Made by a program: the position numbers and the translations under genes. This document shows positions 52,468 to 61,692 of a stretch of 64,000 nt of DNA, piece after piece. Positions within the stretch are counted from its first letter, which is position 1. Every line of letters begins with the position of its first letter. The stretch is from Emticicia agri (GTDB lineage Bacteria > Bacteroidota > Bacteroidia > Cytophagales > Spirosomataceae). Location of the stretch: the NCBI RefSeq assembly GCF_004168285.1, contig NZ_SEWF01000006.1, positions 1-64,000 of the forward strand, in the 5' to 3' direction. The notes below the pieces were generated by a model that had not been told where the DNA came from, did not search any database, and was given only the letters and a program-made list of their open reading frames with translations.

Positions 52468-53609
52468 TTTTTTTCGGTTAGGGAATGTTTGTCGGTTAGT
52501 AATTGGTAAATGCACGCAAACCATAAAATACAACAAGGAAATGCCTTGATAGAGTAAATGATGAACAGGTGCCGTATATGGGAAGGAAAAAGGTCTGACG
52601 CCGAGAGCGAGGTAAGTACGAGTACAGTACCGAATACTGCCCATACCCAACGCTTAATGGGGTAATCTTGTGTAATAAACCAGATAGCCACCCCCGAAAC
52701 AGCCACTATATAGGTGGACGACTCGGAAGATGAAGAAAAGATAACGACAAATATCAGAATAGAAGCCAGATAGCGTAACTGAAAAATAAGATTCTGGTAA
52801 TAGTTAATTCGTAGCAAAGGGGATAATTGTAGAATCAAACCCGGAACAATAAAAACCAGATTAGATAAATCAAGACCACCTACACGTCTGAATAAGCCCA
52901 TGATTGAAACATCCTGATAGCTACCTATGCCATGACTTCCGGTCTGATTGCTAAGGTTTTTCTCAACCAGACTATGGTACCAGTCTGCATAAGATTGCAC
53001 CACAAATGCCGGCGAACTGATAACCATAGGCAATACAAAAAGCACTGCTGCCCAGAAAAATGACGAGTAGATATATTTGAATTTATGTTTTGAAAAAAGC
53101 CAGAAAACCAGCCCCACAATGCCATAAAGTTTCACAAAAGCTCCAATCATGACAAACAAAGGTGCCCAGAAATCTTTTTCTTCTTTCACAAAATACCACG
53201 ACAGAATAATTAATGCTCCAATGCTCGGATTCACTTGTGTATTGTGCGAAGAGGTGTTTAAATCAACCAAACAAATCATCAGCACTATCCAGAGATTGGC
53301 ATCTTTGAGCGGTAGTGTTTTAAATGCTTTATAGAGTACAAAGGCATGAAACGTTGTCCATAATACCAAGCCTATATAATCCGGGAAAATAGTGAAAGGC
53401 ATTACAATCAGACCAAAAAATGGCCCGTAATGGTTACTGTCGAAATATTCGTTTGGGTAAAGGCTATAGAGATTGGTTTGGGCAACAAGATGATAGAATA
53501 CCCCCTTATAAATGGCGTAGTTATTGGAAGGACGGAAATAATGTATTAAACCTACAACAGCAGGCAAGATAAACCACACAAGACGTGGAATGTCTTTTCT
53601 TTTTCTCAT
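52449..53609 (-). CDS. GT87/DUF2029-type membrane glycosyltransferase
   Basis: 386 residues with about ten hydrophobic helices. NYAIYKGVFYHLVAQTNLYSLYP with the following DSNHYGPFFG, and LNTSSHNTQVNPSIGALIILSWYF, are the DUF2029/GT87 signatures. Such enzymes transfer sugars from polyprenyl-phosphate carriers outside the membrane. Its 3' end overlaps the GT2 start by 19 bp. The trio (GT87, lipid-phosphate GT2, deacetylase) suggests modification of a lipid-linked or surface glycan. Confidence 0.82.
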   Translation of the reverse strand: MRKRKDIPRLVWFILPAVVGLIHYFRPSNNYAIYKGVFYHLVAQTNLYSLYPNEYFDSNHYGPFFGLIVMPFTIFPDYIGLVLWTTFHAFVLYKAFKTLPLKDANLWIVLMICLVDLNTSSHNTQVNPSIGALIILSWYFVKEEKDFWAPLFVMIGAFVKLYGIVGLVFWLFSKHKFKYIYSSFFWAAVLFVLPMVISSPAFVVQSYADWYHSLVEKNLSNQTGSHGIGSYQDVSIMGLFRRVGGLDLSNLVFIVPGLILQLSPLLRINYYQNLIFQLRYLASILIFVVIFSSSSESSTYIVAVSGVAIWFITQDYPIKRWVWAVFGTVLVLTSLSASDLFPSHIRHLFIIYSIKAFPCCILWFACIYQLLTDKHSLTEKKWIFQD

Positions 53610-53766
53610 AAATAATAGGAATAAACTAAAAACCTATGCAAGATAATGAATAGATTCAGAACTACAGATAATGGTTGGAACAAATTGTGTAGATTTAATT
53701 TATTATTTATTAATAGCTCATAATAATGATACCGAGTTGATTAATATATCCGTTTTTTAGCTATTA

Positions 53767-53793
53767 TTGAGTAGTAAAATTGAGGTATTTTTG
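53767..53793 (+). promoter_or_regulatory. Bacteroidota promoter (TTG-N16-TATTTTTG)
   Basis: TTG at 53767-53769 and TATTTTTG at 53786-53793 lie 26 bp before ATG 53819. This supports that start over an in-frame upstream one at 53780. Confidence 0.5.
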
Positions 53794-53818
53794 CAACGAT
53801 TCCCTGTGTCTGAATATA

Positions 53819-54356
53819 ATGAAACTTCTACCCTTTGAAACAATTATACTTGAAACAAAACTGAATGAAGAAGAGATAATAAATCGGTTAACTGATTTTA
53901 TAGAATCTGAGAAAATTTTCAGACTCAGGACACTTTTAAGTAAGGAGCCGGAACTGCCTTATGAAGGTAAAATAGAAGAGCAAAAGTTTAAAATACAGAG
54001 AATTACCGGTGATAGGTTACATATTTTTCCTGTTATTACAGGCAATCTGGAAAACGTTTCCGAAAATACATTAGTAAAACTCAGAATAAGACTTTCTATT
54101 TTAACGTGACTTCAATGGAACAAGTCCCTACGGGACTACAAGTGATTTATAGTCAGTAGTTTATCTATCGAACTCACGTTATTTTAGATATGGTAACATC
54201 AATTATATTGCTAATTTTTGTGGTTTTTATTTTTTTAATTTATTCGCCATCGGTATAATAATCTATACCTGTTTTTTTATTATGTACCGATTTAATAATG
54301 AAAGCCTGAGGGCTAAATCAGATTTGATGAAATTATTAGATGCAAAAGAAGTATAG
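53819..54356 (+). pseudogene. Hypothetical two-helix membrane protein broken by an insertion and a frameshift
   Basis: From ATG 53819 the frame reads MKLLPFETIILETKLNEEEI and stops at TGA 54107-54109 inside a small palindromic insertion. Joining the two flanking ATTTTA copies restores an in-frame RLSILDMVTSIILLIFVVFIFLI transmembrane segment. One further frameshift in a T-rich run (~54225-54245) leads to FAIGIIIYTCFFIMYRF and the C-terminus RAKSDLMKLLDAKEV (stop 54354-54356). The rebuilt protein (~150 residues) matches a common Bacteroidota family with a soluble N-terminal domain and two C-terminal helices; the function is unknown to me. Confidence 0.75.
54104..54180. mobile_element. 77-bp MITE/REP-like insertion with 6-bp target duplication
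   Basis: The element has near-terminal inverted ends AACGTGA / TCACGTT and an inner palindrome AGTCCC-TAC-GGGACT (family D core). It is flanked by direct repeats ATTTTA at 54098-54103 and 54181-54186. The total net insertion is 83 bp. Deleting one flank plus the element rejoins the coding frame across the junction. Confidence 0.7.
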
Positions 54357-54365
54357 ATGACCCAC

Positions 54366-54404
54366 AAAAAAAGCAGCAGCCCCTTACGAGACTGCCGCTT
54401 TTTT
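54366..54404. terminator. Bidirectional terminator hairpin
   Basis: AAAAAAGCAGCAG / CTGCCGCTTTTTT with a ~14-nt loop between the broken gene and the convergent HPF gene. Confidence 0.75.
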
Positions 54405-54418
54405 ATGTAAAAACCTGA

Positions 54419-54781
54419 TTAATATTCGTCTTCAACTAATTCTTCTGCTATGGGCTCTACTTCAGGTTTTTTATGCTCAACTATGTTTTTCTTGTCTTTA
54501 AATTTCTTAATCTGGGATTTTAATACTTCCAGTACTAAATCTGTAGCTTCTTCAAATGTATCGCCTTTTTCTTCTACAAAAATTGTCTGGCCGGGAACGT
54601 TTAATTTAACTTCGATGTGCTTTTTATGAACTTTACTTTTTTCACCTTTTCCTAATTTCAAAAACACTTCGGCATTGGTAACTCTATCATAAAAGGTGTC
54701 TAATTTATTTAACTTGGTTTGAATGAAACCGACTAATCTTGGGTCGGCATCAAAATGTACTGCATGCACATGAATCTTCAT
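54419..54781 (-). CDS. hpf: Ribosome hibernation-promoting factor (HPF/YfiA-like, short form)
   Basis: 120 residues, single S30AE domain. MKIHVHAVHFDADPRLVGFIQTKLNKLD and HIEVKLNVPGQTIFVEEKGDTFEEATDLV are typical of the Bacteroidota short HPF. The tail is acidic (EVEPIAEELVEDEY). It binds the 30S subunit and stabilises idle ribosomes in stationary phase. Confidence 0.92.
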   Translation of the reverse strand: MKIHVHAVHFDADPRLVGFIQTKLNKLDTFYDRVTNAEVFLKLGKGEKSKVHKKHIEVKLNVPGQTIFVEEKGDTFEEATDLVLEVLKSQIKKFKDKKNIVEHKKPEVEPIAEELVEDEY

Positions 54782-55241
54782 ATCTCACTAATTTAAAGTT
54801 AAAAAATGGATTAACTGGTCAGATTCATAAATTCAGGTATCAAGTCGTGTTTTCATCATAGCTAAATCTACGAATCTGGATTTTCAAAGAACTAATCTTT
54901 AACTAACCTATGAAAAAAAATAATACCAGTCAAGAAGAATTTAAAGAAATTTATCGGACGGGTGTGTTTTCCCCAAAACTCAAGCCCTTCTCGTTTATAT
55001 ACGCATAACAACCTTTTACAGCCGTAAGCAACCTTTAAAAAAACTACAGGTAAATTTCTTTGTTTTTTATTTTGCCAAGTTTGTAAATGATTGAATTTCA
55101 GTAGATTATATTTTTTGAGTTAAAGATGGTTTCTGAAAAATGACTCTGAAAAACGCAACAGAATTTCTGTAGAGATTTTCATGTGTTGTAAAGCAAATGC
55201 TAAACCAATTTTATATTTTTGTTGAACATAAACTAAAATTC
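54782..55241. other. Intergenic region with a possible 32-codon ORF
   Basis: About 460 bp. The only coding candidate is ATG 54910 to TAA 55008 (MKKNNTSQEEFKEIYRTGVF then SPKLKPFSFIYA); it is polar and unlike a leader, and support is weak. No RNA gene or repeat is recognised in the rest. Confidence 0.35.
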
Positions 55242-56768
55242 ATGAAAAGCTGCCTTTTCCTGCTCTTGTTATTTACCCAGATAGCTGTTTTTGCGCAAAG
55301 CCCCCTCACTGAACAGGTCAGAAAATACCGTCAGACCAATGAACACACTTTTTTATCAGAGTTCATGGGCTTGCTATCCATCCCGAATGTAGTCTATGAT
55401 ACGGTAGGTATTCAGAAAACAGCTGCCTATATCGTAAAAATGATGGAAGCAAGAGGGATAAAGACCGAACTCCTGGAAGCAAAAACCAAAGGCGTACCTC
55501 CGGCGGTACATGGTGAAGTAAAAGTACCCGGTGCTACCAGAACGGTTATATTTTATGCCCATTATGACGGACAGCCCGTAAACCCGAATCAATGGGCCGA
55601 AGGGATAGAACCATTCAAATCAGTTTTCTTGGATGCCTCTTTAGAGAAAGGTGGAAAGATAATTCCGGTTCCTAAGGCTACTGAACCAATTAATCCTGAA
55701 TGGCGGATTTATGGCCGGAGTGCATCTGATGATAAAGCAGGGGTTTTTGCTATTCTGTCGGCTTATCAGGTATTAAAAAAACTGAACATTCAGCCATCGG
55801 TTAATATCAAATTCTTTTTTGAGGGCGAAGAAGAAGCAGGTTCTACGCATCTGGCTGAAATATTAGAAAAACATGCAGATAAACTCCGTTCAGACCTTTG
55901 GATTATCTGCGACGGCCCTGTGCACCAGTCGGGTCGTAAACAGGTCGTATTTGGCGTAAGAGGTGATGTAAACATGGAAGTAAAAGTATATGCGTCTAAA
56001 AGACCTTTGCACAGCGGGCATTATGGCAACTGGGCGCCTAATCCGGCCATGATGTTGGTTAAATTACTGGCATCAATGAAAAACGATGAGGGGCGTGTAT
56101 TGATTAAGGGTTTTTATGACGACGTAGTGCCTTTTACTGAAACCGAAAAACAGGCCATTGCCCGGGTGCCATCGGTAGATGAACAGATGCAAAACGAATT
56201 AGGGTTTGCCAGACCTGATGGAGGCGGTAAATCTCTGGTAGAGTTAATTAACCTGCCTTCGCTCAATATCAATGGCATTGCCAGTGCCAATGTGGGTAAA
56301 ATGGCAGCTAATGTGATTCCTACTTCGGCTACGGTTGCTTTAGATTTACGACTGGTATTAGGGAACGATGTGCAAAGACAGGTACAGAAAGTAATAGACC
56401 ATATAAAAGAGCAAGGTTATTATGTAACACGCAATGAGAGTATCACTGACGAAGAGCGTATGAAGTACCCGCTTATCGCACGTGTACAGGTAGGCAAAGG
56501 CTATAATGCCCAAAGAACCAAGATGGATTTACCTATTGCACAGGACGTAATAAAAGCGATACAATCGACAGTAAAAGAGGAAATTGTGCTGATGCCGAGT
56601 TTAGGTGGAAGTTTACCCTTATTTTTGTTTGAAAAGTACCTGAAAACGCCTACTATTACAGTACCGATTGCCAATCATGACAATAATCAGCACGCCGAAA
56701 ATGAAAATATCCGTATTCAGAATATCTGGAACGGGATTGAAACCTATGTTGCGCTGATGAAGATGTAA
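55242..56768 (+). CDS. Secreted M20-family metallopeptidase (dipeptidase)
   Basis: 508 residues from ATG 55242 (MKSCLFLLLLFTQIAVFAQ signal peptide). Di-zinc site pieces: VIFYAHYDGQPV (His/Asp), GRSASDDKAGVFAIL (Asp), FFEGEEEAGSTHL (catalytic Glu and metal Glu) and NHDNNQHAENENIR (last His). The dimerisation domain lies in the middle (residues ~220-380). Expected to cleave dipeptides or N-acyl amino acids in the periplasm. The next gene starts 53 bp after its stop. Confidence 0.9.
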   Translation: MKSCLFLLLLFTQIAVFAQSPLTEQVRKYRQTNEHTFLSEFMGLLSIPNVVYDTVGIQKTAAYIVKMMEARGIKTELLEAKTKGVPPAVHGEVKVPGATRTVIFYAHYDGQPVNPNQWAEGIEPFKSVFLDASLEKGGKIIPVPKATEPINPEWRIYGRSASDDKAGVFAILSAYQVLKKLNIQPSVNIKFFFEGEEEAGSTHLAEILEKHADKLRSDLWIICDGPVHQSGRKQVVFGVRGDVNMEVKVYASKRPLHSGHYGNWAPNPAMMLVKLLASMKNDEGRVLIKGFYDDVVPFTETEKQAIARVPSVDEQMQNELGFARPDGGGKSLVELINLPSLNINGIASANVGKMAANVIPTSATVALDLRLVLGNDVQRQVQKVIDHIKEQGYYVTRNESITDEERMKYPLIARVQVGKGYNAQRTKMDLPIAQDVIKAIQSTVKEEIVLMPSLGGSLPLFLFEKYLKTPTITVPIANHDNNQHAENENIRIQNIWNGIETYVALMKM

Positions 56769-56820
56769 TAATTTGCTTGCTAAAGAAGTTTATAATATAC
56801 ACACATTCAACTCTTTGATT

Positions 56821-59268
56821 ATGAAAAAATTACTGTCAATATTTGCTGTTGCTGCCACGCTATTTGCCTTTACTTTTCCGGTAGATTTAGCCGACAGCAT
56901 TGTGAGCCAATTTAACAAATATGCAGGAGCGTATCCACAGGAAAAAGCCTACCTGCATCTGGATAAACCCTATTATACAGCCGGAGAAACTATCTGGCTG
57001 AAAGCCTATCTGATAGAAGCAGCCACAAATGTACTTGATACCGCAAGCATTCCGCTTAATGTAGAACTGATTGACAATCAGTTAGGAAGGGTGGTTGAAA
57101 AAAAGATTCTGAAACTGGAAGGAGGAATGGCCGCAGGTGATTTTGAACTATCTGACAGCCTGCATTCAGGCTATTACCGCTTGCGGGCTTATACCAACTG
57201 GATGAAAAATTTTGATGAAAGCCTGATGTTCAGCAAAGAATTTAAAGTGTATAAAATCGGCGAAGAAATTTTGCCTGTCAAATTCAACGCACAGGAAATT
57301 GACTTTCAGTTTTTCCCGGAAGGTGGGCAGATTGTAGAAGGTTTAGACAATAAAATAGCTTTTAAAGCAACCGATAAAGTAGGAAACGGAATAGATGTGA
57401 GCGGTGTGATAATCTCTGATAAAGAAGATACGGTAATGGTTTTCGGGAGTGAACATTTAGGGATGGGGGTTTTTAACTTTAAAGCTGTGGCAGGAGAAAC
57501 CTATCGGGCAAAAATTAAATACCGCAACATTTTTGAAAAAGAAGTTCCTTTTCCGGCCATCGAAAAAGAAGGATTCATTATGGGGGTAGAAGGTTTTGTT
57601 GATAAAAAAGTGATACGCTTATATGTAGGACACAACTACAACAAACCTAAAGGCAGCGGTGATATTGTAGTGGTGGGGCAGTCGCAGGGAAGAATTTGCT
57701 ATGTGGCACGAACTCCGGCGCATAACAAAGCTATGTCTGTGAAAATTCCCAGAGACAAATTTCCCGAGGGTGTAGCACAATTTACAGCTTTTGACGAAAC
57801 AGGCCGCCCACGTTGTGAGCGACTGGTCTATATTTACAAAGAAGATTATGTAAATGTGAGCATTACCTCTGATAAAAGAACCTATCTGCCCAAAGAGGAA
57901 GTAAAACTGGAAATTGAAGCCAAAGATATGGACGGAGAACCGGTAGCCGGTAATTTCTCGGTAGTTGTCTCTGATGGCAAACAGGTATTAATGCCAGCGC
58001 ACGACGAAAATATCATGACTTATCTTCTGTTAAGTTCAGATGTCAAAGGAAAAATAGAAGAACCTGATTATTATTTCTCTCAGACCAAACCAGAGGTGCG
58101 TCGGCATATGGATATTCTGATGCTTACACAGGGCTGGAGGCGTTTTAAGTGGGAAGATATTATGAAACCAACTTTGCCTGAACCTGTGTTTGCCTTAGAG
58201 CGGGGCATAGGTATTTCGGGCGAAATTACACGGCCAAGCGGAAAGCTATTTGAAAAGCCTGTAAATATTACTTTTATGTTATGGTTAGGAGAAGATGACC
58301 GCCAGTTCGGCACAGGTCAGGCCGATGCCGAGGGAAGATTCTCTTTACAAAACCTTGACTTTACGGGCACAGGTAAGATTCTGGTTCAGGCTGTGGTGGG
58401 TAAATTAAATCGTAATACAAAGATTTTCATCAACAGACCTATGGCTCCCAAATTGCAGCGAAACCTGTTGCCATTTAATCCTATTACCTTTGATGAAAAC
58501 GATTTGGCTGATTATCTGAAAAGAACCGCAGACGATTTAGCCATAGAAAAATTATTGAGAGAGCGCCGGGAACGAATGTTGCAGGAGGTAACCATAAAAG
58601 CGAAAAGAGAAAAAGAACGAGAAGACAGAGTATTGTATTCTCATGCTACTAACTCACTGAAAATAACGCCTGATATGCAGGTTTCGGGTAATGTAATAGA
58701 CTTGCTGAGGGGTAGAGTACCGGGGGTACAGGTATTAGGTAGTGCCAGTGACCCAACGGTGATTATCAGGGGAATAAGCTCTATGATGGGGTCAACTGAA
58801 CCTACTTATCTGTTAGACGGGATGATGGTTGACAAAATGACTTTATTGAGTATTCCGGTTTTTGATGTGGATAAAATTGACGTACTCAAAGGGGCAGATG
58901 CGGCCATTTACGGGTCGAGAGGAGGAAATGGGGTCATATCGGTTTTGACTAAAAGAGGTAGCCCAAGCAATGATGGCGGACCACCACAAGGAATAGATGT
59001 AAGCGATATATATGGCTATGCCGTACCTAAAGAGTTTTATTCGCCCAATCATGCAGAAGCGAGCATGGAAGACTTTACGGCAAATGCCAGACCCGACTAC
59101 AGGTCAACTATTCATTGGGCACCAATCGTAAAAACCAATGCCAAAGGTAAAGCCAAGCTATCTTTCTTTAATACCAATGCCGAAACAACGGTTGACATAA
59201 GACTGGAAGGAATGGCATTGGCAGGAATGCCTGTACGAGCAAAAAGTAGTTATTTAGTAAAAAGATAG
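56821..59268 (+). CDS. MG2-domain protein with C-terminal TonB-plug domain
   Basis: 815 residues from ATG 56821 (MKKLLSIFAVAATLFAFTFPV signal peptide). The N-terminal region (AYPQEKAYLHLDKPYYTAGETIWLKAYL) is a macroglobulin MG2-type beta domain, with further beta domains to ~550. A charged helical linker (ERRERMLQEVTIKAKREKERED) then leads to a TonB-plug-like domain (~625-715: DLLRGRVPGVQVLGSASDPTVIIRG...LKGADAAIYGSRGGNGVISVLTKRG). No barrel follows. Such plug-bearing MG2 proteins are frequent in this phylum; the role is probably surface binding or an accessory to TonB systems. It is downstream of the M20 peptidase. Confidence 0.8.
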   Translation: MKKLLSIFAVAATLFAFTFPVDLADSIVSQFNKYAGAYPQEKAYLHLDKPYYTAGETIWLKAYLIEAATNVLDTASIPLNVELIDNQLGRVVEKKILKLEGGMAAGDFELSDSLHSGYYRLRAYTNWMKNFDESLMFSKEFKVYKIGEEILPVKFNAQEIDFQFFPEGGQIVEGLDNKIAFKATDKVGNGIDVSGVIISDKEDTVMVFGSEHLGMGVFNFKAVAGETYRAKIKYRNIFEKEVPFPAIEKEGFIMGVEGFVDKKVIRLYVGHNYNKPKGSGDIVVVGQSQGRICYVARTPAHNKAMSVKIPRDKFPEGVAQFTAFDETGRPRCERLVYIYKEDYVNVSITSDKRTYLPKEEVKLEIEAKDMDGEPVAGNFSVVVSDGKQVLMPAHDENIMTYLLLSSDVKGKIEEPDYYFSQTKPEVRRHMDILMLTQGWRRFKWEDIMKPTLPEPVFALERGIGISGEITRPSGKLFEKPVNITFMLWLGEDDRQFGTGQADAEGRFSLQNLDFTGTGKILVQAVVGKLNRNTKIFINRPMAPKLQRNLLPFNPITFDENDLADYLKRTADDLAIEKLLRERRERMLQEVTIKAKREKEREDRVLYSHATNSLKITPDMQVSGNVIDLLRGRVPGVQVLGSASDPTVIIRGISSMMGSTEPTYLLDGMMVDKMTLLSIPVFDVDKIDVLKGADAAIYGSRGGNGVISVLTKRGSPSNDGGPPQGIDVSDIYGYAVPKEFYSPNHAEASMEDFTANARPDYRSTIHWAPIVKTNAKGKAKLSFFNTNAETTVDIRLEGMALAGMPVRAKSSYLVKR

Positions 59269-59328
59269 CTAAATTAGCTATGAAAACAGGTTTCGGGTAA
59301 TTTAAATGAGCACCAAATCAGAGATTTA

Positions 59329-59358
59329 TTGCGAAACCAAGAAAAAATTTTACTTTTG
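59329..59358 (+). promoter_or_regulatory. Canonical Bacteroidota promoter TTG-N19-TACTTTTG
   Basis: TTG at 59329-59331 and TACTTTTG at 59351-59358 with a 19-bp spacer, 75 bp before the Rrf2 start. This is the cleanest housekeeping-type promoter in the window. Confidence 0.65.
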
Positions 59359-59433
59359 TTTGATTCATCTGAGAATATACCTAAATATGTGATGAAAATG
59401 AATCAGGTAAAACTCACATCAGCATACTAATAA

Positions 59434-59886
59434 ATGATTTCTAAAAAAGCAAAATATGCACTAAAAGCTTTGAAACTCCTCTCAGAAAGGTTTGAATCAA
59501 AGCAACCTGTTCTTATTGCTGAAATAGCCGAGAAAGAAAATATTCCAAAGAAATTTCTGGAAGCCATATTGCTTGAATTGCGTAATAACGGAATATTGCA
59601 TAGTCAGAAAGGGAAAGGAGGTGGCTATCAGCTCAGGCTTCCGCCCGAGCAGGTAACCATTGCAAAGGTTGTCAGAATTGTAGATGGACCTATTGCTCCT
59701 ATGTTGTGTGTATCGCTTCATTTTTATGGTAAATGCGATGATTGCGCCGATGAGGTAACCTGCCGCATCAGGCCGATTATGGAAAAAGTAAGAGATGCCA
59801 ATCTGGCAGTTTACGAGCATACTACCTTAAAAGACCTGATAGACGAAACGCCTCTGTTGATGGAGCATAAGAAAGCATTAGTATAG
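59434..59886 (+). CDS. Rrf2-family transcriptional regulator with Cys cluster
   Basis: 150 residues. Winged helix ~1-65 (KYALKALKLLSERFESKQPVLIAEIAEKENIPKKFLEAIL), wing RNNGILHSQKGKGGGYQLR. Four cysteines lie in the region LCVSLHFYGKCDDCADEVTC, close to the IscR/NsrR Fe-S ligand pattern. It probably senses Fe-S status, NO or redox state. It stands alone with its own promoter and terminator. Confidence 0.9.
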   Translation: MISKKAKYALKALKLLSERFESKQPVLIAEIAEKENIPKKFLEAILLELRNNGILHSQKGKGGGYQLRLPPEQVTIAKVVRIVDGPIAPMLCVSLHFYGKCDDCADEVTCRIRPIMEKVRDANLAVYEHTTLKDLIDETPLLMEHKKALV

Positions 59887-59900
59887 AACAGTTGATTGTA

Positions 59901-59923
59901 GCCCTCAAAAGGAGGGCTTTTTT
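59901..59923 (+). terminator. Rho-independent terminator
   Basis: GCCCTC-AAAAG-GAGGGC followed by TTTTTTA, 15 bp after the Rrf2 stop. Confidence 0.9.
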
Positions 59924-60120
59924 ATAGTGGTAGTTGATATAAATAATAGGGACTTAGAGGAAGGAAAGGGAAATAACTAAAGAGAAAAAAGAGAGGCGAT
60001 TCGCCAACAGGGGAGCCCCTCTCTTTCTGAATGTTTGTTCATTATGCAATTTAATGCATCATCACACTTATAATTTAGACGATGATTCTGTGTTTGGTCA
60101 GTTCAGAAAGCAAACAAAAA

Positions 60121-60207
60121 GCGGTAAATCTCTTAACAGATTGTACCGCCTTTTAAAACTGATAAAACAGATTCTTTATATAAACTGATAAAACAGATTC
60201 TTTATAT
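60121..60207. terminator. Bidirectional hairpin and 26-bp direct repeat
   Basis: GCGGTA / TACCGC with a 17-nt loop, flanked by AAAAA on the left and TTTTAAAA on the right, can terminate both strands. It is followed by two copies of AAACTGATAAAACAGATTCT then TTATATA with a 26-bp period (60156-60207). Confidence 0.65.
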
Positions 60208-60558
60208 AAATAGATTATCAGATAACTCCTTAGCGCTTTTTGTACGGGAAATACCTGAAAGCATTTCAAACAATCCCCATACTGCCCCGGCAATTGCTAA
60301 ATAAGAGCCTTTATTATCGTTTTGAAAAAGTATGACTGAGGTAATCAATCCACCAACAAACCATAAGCCTCCTCTGACTATTTTTGTTGTGGCATTCTCT
60401 CTTAAAAATTTAATATAAGCCTCCTTTGAAATCCTTGACGCCATTTCTTTCTCGATTCCATTCTCAATTAAAATCCTGCGAACCTGTATAGGCGACTGCC
60501 CTTTTGCGAGATAAGATTGTGCGTTTTCTATTTCGTATTTTATTTCAAAGTCTTCCAT
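60202..60558 (-). CDS. Small hypothetical membrane protein
   Basis: 118 residues. A soluble helical N-terminus (FEIKYEIENAQSYLAKGQSPIQVRRILIENG) resembles a degenerate helix-turn-helix. Two hydrophobic helices follow (GGLWFVGGLITSVILF and YLAIAGAVWGLFEML). No family recognised. It is 45 bp after the peptidase gene on the same strand. Confidence 0.65.
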   Translation of the reverse strand: MEDFEIKYEIENAQSYLAKGQSPIQVRRILIENGIEKEMASRISKEAYIKFLRENATTKIVRGGLWFVGGLITSVILFQNDNKGSYLAIAGAVWGLFEMLSGISRTKSAKELSDNLFI

Positions 60559-60605
60559 CAAGACAGATTTATATAAGTTTTAAGGACTTCGGAGCCAAGC
60601 ACATA

Positions 60606-61520
60606 TCAGGCTCTCGAACGCCTTTTTTTCTTTTTTTGCTCAACAGGCAACGATTCATTTTTTACTATCGGTGCTTTAAATGCAAGCGTTGGCAAAATCT
60701 TAGCTTTTACCTTCATAGGTCTGATATTCCTATGATAGGCCAATGGTTTTAAATCAGCCGCAATACGTGGGTCGAGTAAGGTAGCAGCATTTTTTAACCA
60801 GCCATACGTATTAATAGGGGTCGGATTACCGTCTTCGTCTATTCTCAGATAAGTCAGGTGTAAATGGGTATCCGAACGCTTCATGGCAGCATTGTAGCCT
60901 GTTCGACCAATAATAGAGATTTTTTGCCCTGCCTTTACTACATCGCCTGTTTTTACATAGATTTCTTTCTGGTGGGCATAGTACCATAATCCACCTGTTA
61001 CGGTGTCATAGACCCAGATATAATTGCCCCCCCTGTATTCGCTATCGGGTTGCCAGTTGTTTTCTGTGCCTATTACTACGCCATCACTTACCGATAGGAT
61101 ACTTACATAGTCTCCGGTTCTATCGTCTTTGCAGTCCTGATTTTTGTCTTTAATAAAAATATCATGGGCAGGGTGGCTGCCTTTGGCATTCTGGTCGAAT
61201 AAATCATAGCCTGCTGCCCTGAATCCATTTCCATTTCTTCCTCCAACGGCTCTGTAATCGAAACCCATTAACGGAAAAAAGAGGGTTACCTGCGAGGAAT
61301 CGTAGGATACCGTAGGATTGGCCTGTTTCAATAGACGCATAATCTGTTGAAAACGGCTACGGGCTTCCTCGGGGGTAGCTTTGTACTCTCGTATATCTAC
61401 TAATAATGGCTTAAAACCATTAATAGCTGACTGGTAATCTTCATAAGTAATGGTGGAAGTATCCTTCTGGACAATCAGAAGGTTTAAGCAAAAGGCAAGA
61501 ATGTTAATCATACTTTTCAA
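60606..61520 (-). CDS. M23-family (LytM-type) metallopeptidase
   Basis: 304 residues with a weak signal segment (MKSMINILAFCLNLLIVQ). The peptidase domain (~110-240) has zinc ligands in GSHPAHDIFI (His and Asp) and DTHLHLTYLRID (His-x-His). WYYAHQKEIYVKTGDVVKAGQKISIIGRTGYN is the conserved middle. The C-terminus is basic (KKKKRRSRA). It cuts peptidoglycan cross-links or another peptide in the periplasm. Confidence 0.88.
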   Translation of the reverse strand: MKSMINILAFCLNLLIVQKDTSTITYEDYQSAINGFKPLLVDIREYKATPEEARSRFQQIMRLLKQANPTVSYDSSQVTLFFPLMGFDYRAVGGRNGNGFRAAGYDLFDQNAKGSHPAHDIFIKDKNQDCKDDRTGDYVSILSVSDGVVIGTENNWQPDSEYRGGNYIWVYDTVTGGLWYYAHQKEIYVKTGDVVKAGQKISIIGRTGYNAAMKRSDTHLHLTYLRIDEDGNPTPINTYGWLKNAATLLDPRIAADLKPLAYHRNIRPMKVKAKILPTLAFKAPIVKNESLPVEQKKKKRRSRA

Positions 61521-61692
61521 TTCAATGATTATAATGGCTTGTATGTGGAGTTGATGCAGTTAACCTGCTTAACTTACAAATTACGCCATTTTTGTTGAAT
61601 TATTGTAAGGAATTTATCAGACAGCTTGATTGAATTTGCAGATGGGATTCGTATAGTATATCAGTTATAACTTAAAAAACCGGATAGGAGTG

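Noticed and set aside
52468-52650. Extended N-terminus of the GT2 enzyme
   Set aside because: It is the out-of-frame shadow of the GT87 gene; the conserved GT2 start is at 52467.
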